DNA from: Calditrichota bacterium
Lineage (GTDB): Bacteria > Zhuqueibacterota > Zhuqueibacteria > Zhuqueibacterales > Geothermadaptataceae
NCBI GenBank assembly: GCA_008501765.1
Contig: QQUE01000012.1
Span: 248,001-312,000 of the forward strand
Direction of reading: 5' to 3'
Length of the DNA: 64,000 nt
The first letter of the stretch is position 1. Every line of letters starts with the position of its first letter. The notes under the pieces were generated by a model, which saw only the letters and a program-made list of their open reading frames with translations, ran no database searches and was not told the DNA's origin. Shown one piece after another: positions 1 through 8,527 of this stretch. Made by a program: the position numbers and the translations under genes.

Positions 1-188
1 TGCAAATCGTCGAGGTATTCCGGGCGAAAATAATCGATATTTGCCCAAGCGGTTTAACAGTTGAAACCACCGGCACTGAAGACAAAATCAACGCGATAAT
101 TTCGATGCTACGGCCTTTTGGATTAAAAGAAGTTTCGCGTACCGGCCGAATTGCGGTGAAGCGGGATTTTCAGGGCAGTGTTAATTAA
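1..188 (+). CDS. ilvN: Acetolactate synthase small (regulatory) subunit, 3' end
   Basis: Partial gene cut by the window edge; the reading frame opens at base 3 and ends with TAA at 186-188. The last 61 residues match the C-terminal domain of IlvN, including the stretch GDEDKI-like TGTEDKINAIISMLRPFG and the family-typical ending EVSRTGRIAVKR. IlvN binds the catalytic subunit IlvB and gives it valine feedback inhibition, at the first shared step of valine/leucine/isoleucine synthesis. It sits directly ahead of ilvC, as is usual (ilvB-ilvN-ilvC). The stop codon lies inside the left arm of a long inverted repeat (181-200). Confidence 0.9.
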   Translation, partial: QIVEVFRAKIIDICPSGLTVETTGTEDKINAIISMLRPFGLKEVSRTGRIAVKRDFQGSVN

Positions 189-357
189 TGTGAGTTCGAT
201 ATAGGAAGAATTTGGACAAAACGAATTAATTATAGGATATAGTCCGAAGGCGTCCCGCCGAGGATAACACACGAGACGCTCGGCGAGATGCCTTCGCTCT
301 ATTTTAATTATGCTTGGTAAAGAATGTTACAGCGTACATCGAACTCACGTTAACTAA
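181..357. repeat. Nested inverted-repeat (MITE-like) element between ilvN and ilvC
   Basis: The outer arms 181-200 and 338-357 are complementary over 20 bases with two mismatches; the core GTGAGTTCGAT / ATCGAACTCAC is perfect. Inside lies a second hairpin: 246-262 pairs with 279-295 (17 bp, one mismatch, one G-U), extended by ATAG 239-242 with CTAT 299-302. Size and nesting fit a small non-autonomous mobile element or a REP-like unit. The inner hairpin may also act as a terminator or an RNA-processing site between ilvN and ilvC. Family unknown. Confidence 0.6.
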
Positions 358-441
358 TAACAAATAGCTTATAAATTATATAGCAGACGGTTTGCCGCTG
401 AAAATTGCGGCTCAATTCTGCAAATAACAACAGGAGAAAAT

Positions 442-1431
442 ATGCAGCTCTACTATGCAAATGATGTAAACCGGGATTCTTTAAAAGGAAAAACAATCGC
501 GATTCTTGGCTACGGCAGCCAGGGACACGCCCATGCCAACAATCTCAAAGAAAGTGGCTACAACGTCGTGGTTGGCCTCTACGAAGGCAGTAAATCTAAA
601 AAAACCGCTGAGGCTGCCGGATTAAAAGTAATGCGCGTCGCGGAAGCCGCAAAAACCGCGGATATTATCATGTTCCTCGTGCCCGATCAAACCCAAAAAA
701 TGCTTTATGACACGGAAGTTGCACCCAATTTAGCCAGCGGAAAGACATTGGCATTTGCTCATGGATTTAATATTCACTACGGCCAAATCGCGCCGCCCGC
801 CGAGGTGGATGTCTGGATGGTTGCGCCCAAAGGGCCGGGACATCTCGTGCGCCGGGTTTATACCGAAGGCAAAGGTGTGCCCTGCCTCTTCGCTGTTTAT
901 CAAGATGCCAGCGGCAACGCCCGGGAAACAGCCATGGCCTATGCCGATGGACTCGGGGGAACACGCGCCGGGATCATCGAAACGACCTTCGATGAGGAAA
1001 CTGAAACAGATCTTTTTGGTGAACAGGCTGTGCTCTGCGGTGGTGTATCCGAGCTCATAAAAACCGGTTTCGAAACTCTGACTGAGGCTGGATACAAACC
1101 GGAAATCGCTTATTTTGAATGCCTGCACGAACTCAAACTTATCGTCGATTTAATCTACGAAGGCGGTATTGAACAAATGTACTGGTCGGTTTCCGAGACC
1201 GCCGAATATGGTGGCTATGCCCTCGGGCCCGAGGTTATCACCAAAGAGACAAAAAAAGCAATGCAACAGATTCTGGCCAATATTCAAGATGGCAGTTTTG
1301 CTCACGAATGGATTCTCGAAAATGTGGCACAGCAACCCAAATTACGCTCATTTCGCCGTCAGTTGGCCAATCACCCCATTGAAGTTGTGGGGCGGAAATT
1401 GCGTGAAATGATGAGCTGGCTGAAGAAATAA
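442..1431 (+). CDS. ilvC: Ketol-acid reductoisomerase, class I
   Basis: Converts 2-acetolactate (or 2-aceto-2-hydroxybutyrate) to the 2,3-dihydroxy acid with NAD(P)H and Mg2+, the second common step of branched-chain amino-acid synthesis; cytosolic. The 329 residues match the short class I enzyme. The N-terminal Rossmann domain carries GYGSQG at 23-28. The all-helical C-terminal domain keeps the metal ligands D190 and E194 (DLFGE), E226 and E230 (ECLHE), and S251. The cofactor loop reads GLYEGSKS (45-52), with Y47 where most members have Arg. Start ATG 442 follows an AGGAG-type ribosome site. It is followed 90 bp later by cimA, probably in one operon with ilvN. Confidence 0.97.
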   Translation: MQLYYANDVNRDSLKGKTIAILGYGSQGHAHANNLKESGYNVVVGLYEGSKSKKTAEAAGLKVMRVAEAAKTADIIMFLVPDQTQKMLYDTEVAPNLASGKTLAFAHGFNIHYGQIAPPAEVDVWMVAPKGPGHLVRRVYTEGKGVPCLFAVYQDASGNARETAMAYADGLGGTRAGIIETTFDEETETDLFGEQAVLCGGVSELIKTGFETLTEAGYKPEIAYFECLHELKLIVDLIYEGGIEQMYWSVSETAEYGGYALGPEVITKETKKAMQQILANIQDGSFAHEWILENVAQQPKLRSFRRQLANHPIEVVGRKLREMMSWLKK

Positions 1432-1521
1432 TTATTAGCAGGCTGAATGTTTCACCTTGAATGTTCAACCTCTGGCCATAAATTATTAACTTTCAACCTT
1501 TAACTTCCAACATTAATTAAA

Positions 1522-3129
1522 ATGAAAATACAAATATTTGACACGACTTTACGGGACGGTACGCAAGGCGAAAAAGTCTGTTTTTCAGTGGATGAGAAAC
1601 TGCGTATTGCGCACAAATTAGATGAATTCGGTATCAATTACATCGAAGGCGGCTGGCCGGGATCCAATCCCAAAGATGCTTTATTTTTTGAGGCAGCAAA
1701 AACCGAAACGTGGCAGCACGCTAAAATTTGCGCTTTTGGCAGCACCCGCCGTGCCGGATCAACTGCTGAAAATGATGCCAACCTCAATATGTTGCTGGCA
1801 GCCGAAACTCCTGTCGTCACAATTTTTGGCAAAACCTGGATCAAACATCTGGTGAAAGCGCTGAAAGTCAGCCGCGAGGAAAATTTGGCCATGATTTTTG
1901 AATCAGTCAACTGGCTAAAACAGAACGGCCGTGAGGTTATTTACGATGCCGAACACTTTTTCGATGGTTACAAAAGTGATCCCGAATATGCGATGCAGAC
2001 ATTGCGGGCAGCACAAAAGGCCGGCGCCGACACGCTGACTTTGTGTGACACCAACGGTGGCACCTTGCCAAACGAGATTTCAGAAATCGTGACCCGTATC
2101 CGGAAAGAAATGCGCTGTGAACTTGGCATCCACGCTCATAACGACAGTGAATTGGCCGTAGCAAATACGATTAACGCGGTGCAAGCAGGTGCGCGTCACA
2201 TTCAAGGCACGATTAACGGCTTTGGTGAACGCTGCGGCAATAGCAATCTCATTTCAGCCATCGCCAATTTGCAGCTAAAGCTGGATTACCAGTGTGTCGC
2301 ACCCGAAGCGCTGCAAAATCTCACCGATTTGGCCAACTACATTTATGAACTCGCCAATCTCAATCCACGAGACGAAGCGGCTTTCATCGGCAAAAGCGCC
2401 TTTGCTCACAAAGGGGGCGTGCATGTCAGCGCCGTGATGAAAGATCCCACGACTTACGAACATATAACACCGGAAAAAGTTGGCAACCGACGTCGAGTTC
2501 TCGTAAGTGATCTGTCTGGCCGCAGCAATGTAAATTATAAAATGAAAGAACTCGAGCTGCAAATTGGCAGCGCGGATGAAACCGGTGAAATTGTCAAAGA
2601 AATAAAAACCTTGGAAAATCAGGGATACCATTTCGAAGCTGCAGAGGCCAGTTTTGAGCTGCTTGTCCAGCGTCACCGCAATCACATCCCTGATTTTTTT
2701 GGTTTGCAGGGATTCCGGATAAGCGTCGAAAAAGATGGGCATGATTTGATGACACGCTCGGAAGCCAGCATTCGTGTCAAAGTCGACGGCCATGTCGAAC
2801 ACACCGCAGCGGAAGGCGATGGGCCTGTGAACGCTCTCGACAATGCTCTGCGAAAAGCGCTGCTGCGATTTTATCCTGATGTAGCACGCATGCATTTGAT
2901 CGACTATAAAGTGCGTGTTTTGTCGGAAGGCGACGGCACTGCCGCCAAAGTTCGGGTACTTATCGAATCACAATGCGCCGAACAAAGGTGGACGACGATT
3001 GGCGTTTCGGAAAATATCATCGAAGCCAGTTGGGAAGCGCTCGTTGATTCTTTCACTTTTTTTCTCTATAAACAATATGCGTTTCAGTCGCAAAACGAGA
3101 AAAAACAATTATCGGTTTCACTTGTGTAA
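1522..3129 (+). CDS. cimA: (R)-citramalate synthase (LeuA-like, CimA family)
   Basis: DRE-TIM metallolyase of 535 residues, the usual length of the citramalate synthase branch. The N-terminal TIM barrel starts with [11 protein letters not shown] (7-17: R11, D12) and [12 protein letters not shown], which is diagnostic for this branch. The metal-binding HxH is H204/H206 (GIHAHND). The C-terminal third (about 390-520) is the LeuA-type allosteric domain. By family it condenses pyruvate and acetyl-CoA to (R)-citramalate, which LeuCD and LeuB turn into 2-oxobutyrate for threonine-independent isoleucine synthesis. leuCDB follow directly. A 2-isopropylmalate synthase role cannot be excluded from sequence alone, but the motif context favours citramalate. 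Confidence 0.9.
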   Translation: MKIQIFDTTLRDGTQGEKVCFSVDEKLRIAHKLDEFGINYIEGGWPGSNPKDALFFEAAKTETWQHAKICAFGSTRRAGSTAENDANLNMLLAAETPVVTIFGKTWIKHLVKALKVSREENLAMIFESVNWLKQNGREVIYDAEHFFDGYKSDPEYAMQTLRAAQKAGADTLTLCDTNGGTLPNEISEIVTRIRKEMRCELGIHAHNDSELAVANTINAVQAGARHIQGTINGFGERCGNSNLISAIANLQLKLDYQCVAPEALQNLTDLANYIYELANLNPRDEAAFIGKSAFAHKGGVHVSAVMKDPTTYEHITPEKVGNRRRVLVSDLSGRSNVNYKMKELELQIGSADETGEIVKEIKTLENQGYHFEAAEASFELLVQRHRNHIPDFFGLQGFRISVEKDGHDLMTRSEASIRVKVDGHVEHTAAEGDGPVNALDNALRKALLRFYPDVARMHLIDYKVRVLSEGDGTAAKVRVLIESQCAEQRWTTIGVSENIIEASWEALVDSFTFFLYKQYAFQSQNEKKQLSVSLV

Positions 3130-3195
3130 AAAAAGATCGGGCAATTATTAGTACATTTTTATCTATTACGATTTGCATAAGTAATGACGGATCTG

Positions 3196-3295
3196 TGTCA
3201 TTCCGGTCGCCTGTATTTGGCGTACCGGAATCTCATAGAAACTTTTGCCAATTAGATTCCGGGATTCGTTCGAAGACATCGAACCCGGTATGACA
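3196..3295. repeat. 100-bp two-hairpin inverted repeat between cimA and leuC
   Basis: Termini are TGTCATtCCGG (from 3196) and its imperfect complement CCGGtATGACA (to 3295). Two internal hairpins are visible: ATTCCGGT 3200-3207 with ACCGGAAT 3224-3231, extended by CGCC/GGCG, and CCGGG 3259-3263 / TTCG 3265-3268 with CGAA 3280-3283 / CCCGG 3284-3288. Looks like a dispersed intergenic repeat of the GTCATTCCGG type. It may influence mRNA continuity between cimA and leuC. Inference only. Confidence 0.55.
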
Positions 3296-3413
3296 ATCTG
3301 TTTATGCATTGAAAGATATTACTTTTGCAAATCAGTTAAACAGCACCAACGCGAATTTCACAAATTAAATTGATTTTCAATCACCCTTTTTTATAAAAAA
3401 GGAAACAATACAA

Positions 3414-4712
3414 ATGCCGATGACGATTACAGAAAAAATTCTTGCAGAACATGCGGGAATAACCGGTGTTTCTCCAGGTGAAAACATTTGGGTTGACACG
3501 GATATCCTGATGACACACGATGTTTGCGGGCCACCAACAATTGGAATTTTTAAACAGCAATTTGGAGAAAAAGCCAGCGTTTTTGATCCGGAAAAAGTCG
3601 TAATAATTCCCGACCACTATATTTTCACCAATGACAAACACGCCAACCGCAACATTGATATTTTGCGTGATTTTGTGAAGGAACATAACCTGCCTAATTA
3701 TTATGATGTGGGCACGGAACGCTATAAAGGTGTGTGCCACATTGCGCTCGCAGAAGAGGGTTGGACACGCCCCGGCAATGTTCTTTTTGGCACTGACAGC
3801 CATACCTGTACCGCCGGCGCCTTCGGCCAGTTTGCCACCGGAATTGGAAATACCGATGCCGCATTTATCCTTGGCACTGGCAAACTTTGGGTGAAAGTAC
3901 CGGAAACCATGCAATTCATTATCGACGGGGAAATTCCACCCTATGTTATGGCCAAGGATATCATTCTGCAAATTATTGGAGATATTGGAGTTGACGGAGC
4001 ATCGTATCGCACGATGGAATTTGCGGGATCCGGCGTCGAAGCCATGTCAATGGAAGAACGAATGACTTTATGCAACATGGTGATCGAGGCTGGTGGAAAA
4101 AATGGAATCATAGCTGCCGATGCCACAACCGAAGAATATGTTAAAGCGCGAACGGATGCGCCATACAAAATTTTCCGGAACGATGCAGATGCAAAATTTC
4201 ACACAACGAATTATTACAAAGCCGAAGACCTTCTCCCCATGGTCGCGCAGCCCCATTCGCCTGATAACAAAGCTTCTGTCCGCGATGTGCAATCTGAAAA
4301 AGTAACGCGCGCTTATATTGGTTCCTGTACCGGTGGCAAATTCTCCGACTTTGTCGCTGCTGCAGAAATCCTTAAAGACCAACAAGTTGCCGTTGAAACT
4401 TTCATAGTTCCGGCAACTACAGAAATCGACAAGTTGCTGCGCACAACACAAATAAATGGACACTCCCTCATGCAAATTTTCGAAAATGCCGGCGCCCAAA
4501 TTGGCAAGCCATCCTGTGCAGCCTGCCTCGGCGGCCCCGCTGATACATTCGGCCGGACACACAAAGATGAAATTTGTATTTCGACAACAAACCGCAACTT
4601 TCCCGGCAGGATGGGATCGAAATCATCACAGGTCTATCTGGCATCGCCATACACGGTCGCGGCTTCGGCACTGACCGGTAAAATTACCGATCCGCAGGAG
4701 TTTTTAAATTAG
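3414..4712 (+). CDS. leuC: 3-isopropylmalate/(R)-2-methylmalate dehydratase large subunit
   Basis: Aconitase-superfamily large subunit of 432 residues. With LeuD it isomerises 2-isopropylmalate to 3-isopropylmalate and, in the citramalate route, (R)-citramalate to 3-methylmalate. The [4Fe-4S] cluster ligands are visible as C305 (GSCTGG), C368 and C371 (PSCAACLGG). Other family marks are FGTDSHTCTAGAFG and the ending FPGRMGS. Length and motifs place it in the LeuC/homoaconitase type (about 420 residues) rather than the longer enterobacterial LeuC. ATG 3414 follows an AAAGGA site; an in-frame ATG two codons later is the alternative. It lies 67 bp ahead of leuD. Confidence 0.95.
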   Translation: MPMTITEKILAEHAGITGVSPGENIWVDTDILMTHDVCGPPTIGIFKQQFGEKASVFDPEKVVIIPDHYIFTNDKHANRNIDILRDFVKEHNLPNYYDVGTERYKGVCHIALAEEGWTRPGNVLFGTDSHTCTAGAFGQFATGIGNTDAAFILGTGKLWVKVPETMQFIIDGEIPPYVMAKDIILQIIGDIGVDGASYRTMEFAGSGVEAMSMEERMTLCNMVIEAGGKNGIIAADATTEEYVKARTDAPYKIFRNDADAKFHTTNYYKAEDLLPMVAQPHSPDNKASVRDVQSEKVTRAYIGSCTGGKFSDFVAAAEILKDQQVAVETFIVPATTEIDKLLRTTQINGHSLMQIFENAGAQIGKPSCAACLGGPADTFGRTHKDEICISTTNRNFPGRMGSKSSQVYLASPYTVAASALTGKITDPQEFLN

Positions 4713-4779
4713 AAAAATCGACTTGCACTCATCAGATCGATCTATCATAAAATAGTTATTAAAATACAGGAATAATACA

Positions 4780-5355
4780 ATGCAAAACAAGATTTTAGGG
4801 CGGGTTTATGTTCTCGGCGAAGATATCGATACAGATCAAATTATCCCGGCAGCACATTTGGTTTATAGCCTGGAAGACCCGGATGAACGAAAAAAATACG
4901 GGGAGTACGCTCTGTCCGGTGTACCGGCAGCACTGGCGGGATTGCCAAATGGCAATATGCCGTTTATCGAAAAAGGCAAGTCACATTCTGAATTTTCGAT
5001 TATAATTGCGGCTAAAAATTTTGGTTGCGGATCGTCCCGGGAACATGCACCGGCAGCGCTGGAAATTGCCGGTGTAAAGGCAGTCATTACCCCGAGCTAT
5101 GCCCGGATTTTTTACCGCAACGCAGTCGATGGTGGATTTCTCATTCCGGCCGAATCAGAAAAATCGCTGGTCGATTATTTTAAAACAGGGGACCAGGCCG
5201 AGCTTGATTTTATTAATAAAAACGTGACCAACACACGGACTGGAGAGAGTTTTTCTGTTAAAGAATTAGGTCAAGTTTCTCAAATAATCGAAGCGGGCGG
5301 CATTTTCGAATATGCCAGAATATCTGGCATGTTGCAGGAGAATACCCATGCCTGA
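4780..5355 (+). CDS. leuD: 3-isopropylmalate/(R)-2-methylmalate dehydratase small subunit
   Basis: Swivel-domain partner of LeuC, 191 residues. It shows the family start GRVYVLGEDIDTDQIIPA, the loop NFGCGSSREHAP that closes the active site, and PSYARIFYRNAVDGG. Slightly longer than the common 160-170-residue small subunit, with extra residues at the C-terminus. Its last 8 bases overlap the start of leuB (5348-5355), which implies translational coupling. Confidence 0.95.
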   Translation: MQNKILGRVYVLGEDIDTDQIIPAAHLVYSLEDPDERKKYGEYALSGVPAALAGLPNGNMPFIEKGKSHSEFSIIIAAKNFGCGSSREHAPAALEIAGVKAVITPSYARIFYRNAVDGGFLIPAESEKSLVDYFKTGDQAELDFINKNVTNTRTGESFSVKELGQVSQIIEAGGIFEYARISGMLQENTHA

Positions 5356-6430
5356 ATTGAAAAATATTACCACATTGCCCGGGGATGGAATCGGGCCGGA
5401 AGTGATGGCACAGGGTGTCGCGCTTCTGAAAGCGCTGGCTAGTCCGTTAGATATGCAGTTTGAATTTTCGGAAGATTTGGTGGGTGGTGCCTGCCTGCGG
5501 GAATTCAACATTCCTATCCGGGAAAAAACTTATACCAAATGCAAACAGTCGGATGCCGTGCTGCTCGGAGCTGTCGGTTCGCCGGAATATGACAACAACC
5601 CGTCCCACTTACGCCCGGAAAAGGCCCTGCTTGGGCTGCGTGCCGAATTAGGCGTCTACTGCAATTTACGCCCGGCACAACTTTACAATATCCTGATCGA
5701 CGCCTCCCCTTTAAAAAAAGAATTCATCGCCGGGTTGGATCTCATGGTTGTGCGGGAATTGTGTGGTGGGCTTTATTTCGGCAACCCTTCCGGGATTGAA
5801 AATACTGAAAATGGGCGAATCGGAACCAGTACCATGACCTATGGCGAGCAGGAAATCCGCCGTATTGCCATCAAAGCGTTCGAGCTCGCCGGTTTGCGCC
5901 GCGGTAAAGTTACTTCAGTCGATAAAGCAAATGTACTCGCTGTATCGCAGCTGTGGCGGGCGGTGGTCGAAGAGGTCGCCGGTGATTTCCCGGAAATTGA
6001 ACTCGAACATATGTTGGTCGACAATTGCGCCATGCAATTGGTCCGTTATCCCAAACAATTTGACATAATTCTCACCGAAAACATGTTTGGTGATATTCTC
6101 AGCGATGAAGCCAGCCAACTCACCGGCTCCATCGGCATGCTGCCGTCCGCCAGCCTCGGTGCTGGTACCCCGCTCTATGAACCCGTCCACGGAACGGCAC
6201 CAGATATCGCCGGCCAAGATAAAGCCAATCCGATTGCGATGATTAATTCCGTCGCCATGCTGCTGCATTATTCATTTGAGCGTCCGCAAGCGGCAAAAAT
6301 AATCAGCAATGCCGTTGAAGATGTGCTGCAGCAGGGCTATCACACTGGCGATATTCAAATAGAAGGAAAACTTGTTGGAACGAAAGAACTTGGTGAGCGA
6401 ATAATTGAAGAGACGCTGAAGAATCTGTAA
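5348..6430 (+). CDS. leuB: 3-isopropylmalate dehydrogenase
   Basis: NAD-dependent oxidative decarboxylase of 3-isopropylmalate (and of 3-methylmalate in the citramalate route); 360 residues. Motifs: LPGDGIGPEV near the N-terminus, LRAELGVYCNLRP for substrate binding, NMFGDILSDEASQLTGSIGMLPSAS holding the metal aspartates, and EPVHGTAPDIAGQDKANP for NAD. An in-frame ATG at 5312 exists inside leuD, but the start at 5348 is preferred: CAGGAG lies 9 bases upstream and MPELKNITTLPGDGIGPEV is the family N-terminus. Last gene of the operon; a hairpin follows. Confidence 0.96.
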   Translation: MPELKNITTLPGDGIGPEVMAQGVALLKALASPLDMQFEFSEDLVGGACLREFNIPIREKTYTKCKQSDAVLLGAVGSPEYDNNPSHLRPEKALLGLRAELGVYCNLRPAQLYNILIDASPLKKEFIAGLDLMVVRELCGGLYFGNPSGIENTENGRIGTSTMTYGEQEIRRIAIKAFELAGLRRGKVTSVDKANVLAVSQLWRAVVEEVAGDFPEIELEHMLVDNCAMQLVRYPKQFDIILTENMFGDILSDEASQLTGSIGMLPSASLGAGTPLYEPVHGTAPDIAGQDKANPIAMINSVAMLLHYSFERPQAAKIISNAVEDVLQQGYHTGDIQIEGKLVGTKELGERIIEETLKNL

Positions 6431-6436
6431 AATAAC

Positions 6437-6458
6437 GGGCAGCCTGATATTGCTGCCC
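6437..6458 (+). terminator. Hairpin after leuB
   Basis: GGGCAGC 6437-6443 pairs perfectly with GCTGCCC 6452-6458 around an 8-base loop, 6 bases after the leuB stop. There is no strong T-run after it, so it may stabilise the 3' end rather than act as a classic terminator. Confidence 0.6.
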
Positions 6459-6924
6459 CAATTCATTTCCCAACCAATATTGCCCCATCCTACTTTAAAT
6501 ATCAGTGTTGATCGGTGTCAATCAGTGGCGAAAACAATTTCCCGCAATATACAATTGCATAAGCCGAACTCAAATTAATCTTGATTTTAAATGGATTTAA
6601 ATTCAAATTAATTTAATAAAAACTATAAAATTAATTGTTAATTATGCTATATTAGGGAACGATAACAGGGAAACTCAAATAGGGCGTTCGATTGCAATAG
6701 CCTGTGTTTTCACCAATCGATTATATAATTTCTCGAAAATTATCAATCCAGATACACATGTCCAAAAAGAAAATTACACTTCAACCCCAAAAACAGGATA
6801 ATTATTCGAACCCAACAATTTGCACTTTCCAGTGTGCTAATTTATAACATGGCTACAAGATTAAAATCATTGAAGATACGCGTTGCCTAATTTATTAAAA
6901 TCATAACAAAAGGATGCTCACAAA
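6459..6924. other. AT-rich spacer before secreted gene, no gene seen
   Basis: About 470 bp without a convincing reading frame. The stretch near 6570-6655 is very AT-rich with repeated TTTAAAT/AAATTAA words, and probably holds the promoter of the 6925 gene. No clear -35/-10 pair could be assigned. Confidence 0.4.
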
Positions 6925-7881
6925 ATGAAATTTAGCTACAACATTTTCCGTGCTCGAAATTCGTTCCGCATTTTAAATTTGACCATTGTTTCCTGCTTCT
7001 TTCTTGCTATTGGCTCTCAAGTACTGATGGCACAAGATTACGAAATAAAACATGACAGCACCGCTTCTGCTGTCTGGTTTGGCGGCGATGACCGTGCCAA
7101 TATTGGCCCCCGCCATATCGGATTTGGGCAGGGTGTATATATCGATACTTCGATTACAATCGATAATTTTTCTTTCTTTTTTGGGCAGCATTTCGACTAT
7201 GCAGGTAATCCGGAAGGCTTTGGGCATGAAGTAACCCTTGCGTTAAATATCCGTGATACTTTGGGAACAGTCCTGCAAACCAGTTATACAACGTTAGCCG
7301 ATACTTTCAGTTATGGCTGGGCAACCTGGTCCGATCTCGCGTTCAATATCGATGGCAATACCACGCTTATTTTTACCTGCTACCTGGTTGGCGCCATCGA
7401 TTCAAGCCAATTTACCAGCACTACTGTCGGCGATCAGAATGCAAGTTATCCGGGTGGAATGCAGTATTCAAAAAACGGCAGTTCAGACGAAGATATGGAT
7501 GACTGGACGGATTGGAATCCATATGATCGCCGGGATGTAAGTTTTTGGCTGCAGGGTACATTTCACGAAACTACAGCGATCGAAGAAGCGATGAAAGTTC
7601 CAAACCAAATTTCATTGGCACAAAATTATCCCAATCCATTCAATCCGGAGACAACGATCCGGTACAGCATCCCGAATCAATCCCACACAAAATTGGAAAT
7701 TTTCAATCTTTTAGGACAGCGTATCACTACATTGGTAAACAAAACTGTTGCGGAGGGAGGGCATTCGATTCGCTGGCAAGGAAAAGACGATGCCGGCAAT
7801 GTTGTGCCGAGCGGTGTTTACGTGTACAAATTGCAAAATCAGGGATACATTAAATCAAAGAAACTCATCCTGATGAAATAA
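6925..7881 (+). CDS. Secreted protein with C-terminal type IX-like sorting domain
   Basis: Protein of 318 residues. N-terminal signal peptide (hydrophobic core about 18-34, ending near LMAQ). The middle (about 38-215) is an unrecognised, aromatic and Asp-rich beta domain, possibly jelly-roll. The last 90 residues are a canonical sorting/FlgD-like domain: LAQNYPNPFNPETTIRYSIP, LEIFNLLGQRI, a SIRWQGKDDAGN turn and PSGVYVYKL. Proteins with this tail are exported through the outer membrane and anchored at the surface in FCB bacteria. ATG 6925 follows AAAAGGA. It is monocistronic, with a strong terminator downstream (8028-8057). Confidence 0.85.
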   Translation: MKFSYNIFRARNSFRILNLTIVSCFFLAIGSQVLMAQDYEIKHDSTASAVWFGGDDRANIGPRHIGFGQGVYIDTSITIDNFSFFFGQHFDYAGNPEGFGHEVTLALNIRDTLGTVLQTSYTTLADTFSYGWATWSDLAFNIDGNTTLIFTCYLVGAIDSSQFTSTTVGDQNASYPGGMQYSKNGSSDEDMDDWTDWNPYDRRDVSFWLQGTFHETTAIEEAMKVPNQISLAQNYPNPFNPETTIRYSIPNQSHTKLEIFNLLGQRITTLVNKTVAEGGHSIRWQGKDDAGNVVPSGVYVYKLQNQGYIKSKKLILMK

Positions 7882-8027
7882 CCAGGCTCGTCCAAGTTGC
7901 GAACGCATTTTGTATTTAATTTTGAGTTCTTTCTTGCCTTTTCCCCATTGAAGTCAAGACAGTTTTTTGGCACCCTGTGATTGCAATCAATCGTTGCTTC
8001 CTTTTAAAACAGGTTCAGAAACAAATC

Positions 8028-8057
8028 AAAGCCCCGGCCCACCACCGGGGCTTTTTT
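8028..8057 (+). terminator. Intrinsic terminator (first of two identical copies)
   Basis: GCCCCGG pairs with CCGGGGC around a short CCCACCA loop, followed by six T. The 27 bases from 8032 to 8058 recur exactly at 16017-16043. Confidence 0.9.
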
Positions 8058-8058
8058 A

Positions 8059-8389
8059 CAAAATTTCATCCAGACAAGATTGAATTGTACTTTCCACAAA
8101 ATATATCGTTATAACATAGTATTTAAAACTATAATAAAGCATGAAAGATAAAAAAGTTTAATGTTCTTTACATTTTTCTTGATTTTATTAATTAATATCA
8201 TTAGCATAGATTGCAATTCGATTAATCCTGGTAAGAATTGCACTTTTAAGGGAAGAAACCAATAATGCGCTGAGCCAGTAAAACACCTGATTCCATTTTA
8301 TACCCCCACAAAAAAAGACCCAGGATCGTCATTCCGCTTTGTTATGACGAATCAATATGTTTTTTGAGTAGTCTCAAATAATATCAAGG
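8059..8389. other. AT-rich leader region before the secretin/chaperone cluster
   Basis: No gene seen. A small hairpin TCGTCAT ... ATGACGA lies around 8323-8347. The sequence is AT-rich with several TATAAT-like words, likely including the promoter for the cluster from 8528. Confidence 0.35.
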
Positions 8390-8476
8390 ATGATTCGTTC
8401 AACTTCATTAATATTGCTTCTTTTGCTAACTCGAAATTTAAGAGCTCAGGCTACTGAAGCAGAAAATTTATTATGA
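8390..8476 (+). CDS. Possible 28-residue secreted peptide or orphan signal peptide
   Basis: A short frame encodes MIRSTSLILLLLLT followed by NLRAQATEAENLL: a basic start, a leucine-rich hydrophobic core and an A-Q-A cleavage-like site, then a stop. The word AAGGA sits immediately before ATG, too close for an ideal ribosome site. It could be the remnant of a truncated exported protein or a real microprotein. Low certainty, because a 28-codon frame can arise by chance in AT-rich DNA. Confidence 0.25.
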   Translation: MIRSTSLILLLLLTRNLRAQATEAENLL

Positions 8477-8527
8477 ACAATTTTGAGAAACTGATCTATT
8501 AAACACTTTTGATGAAAGGGTACCCCC

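Noticed and set aside
2275-2895. 206-codon minus-strand open frame inside cimA
   Set aside because: Antisense shadow of a well-conserved gene; no ribosome site, signal or family match.
4068-4562. 164-codon minus-strand frame inside leuC
   Set aside because: Mirror of coding constraint in leuC; composition unlike a protein.
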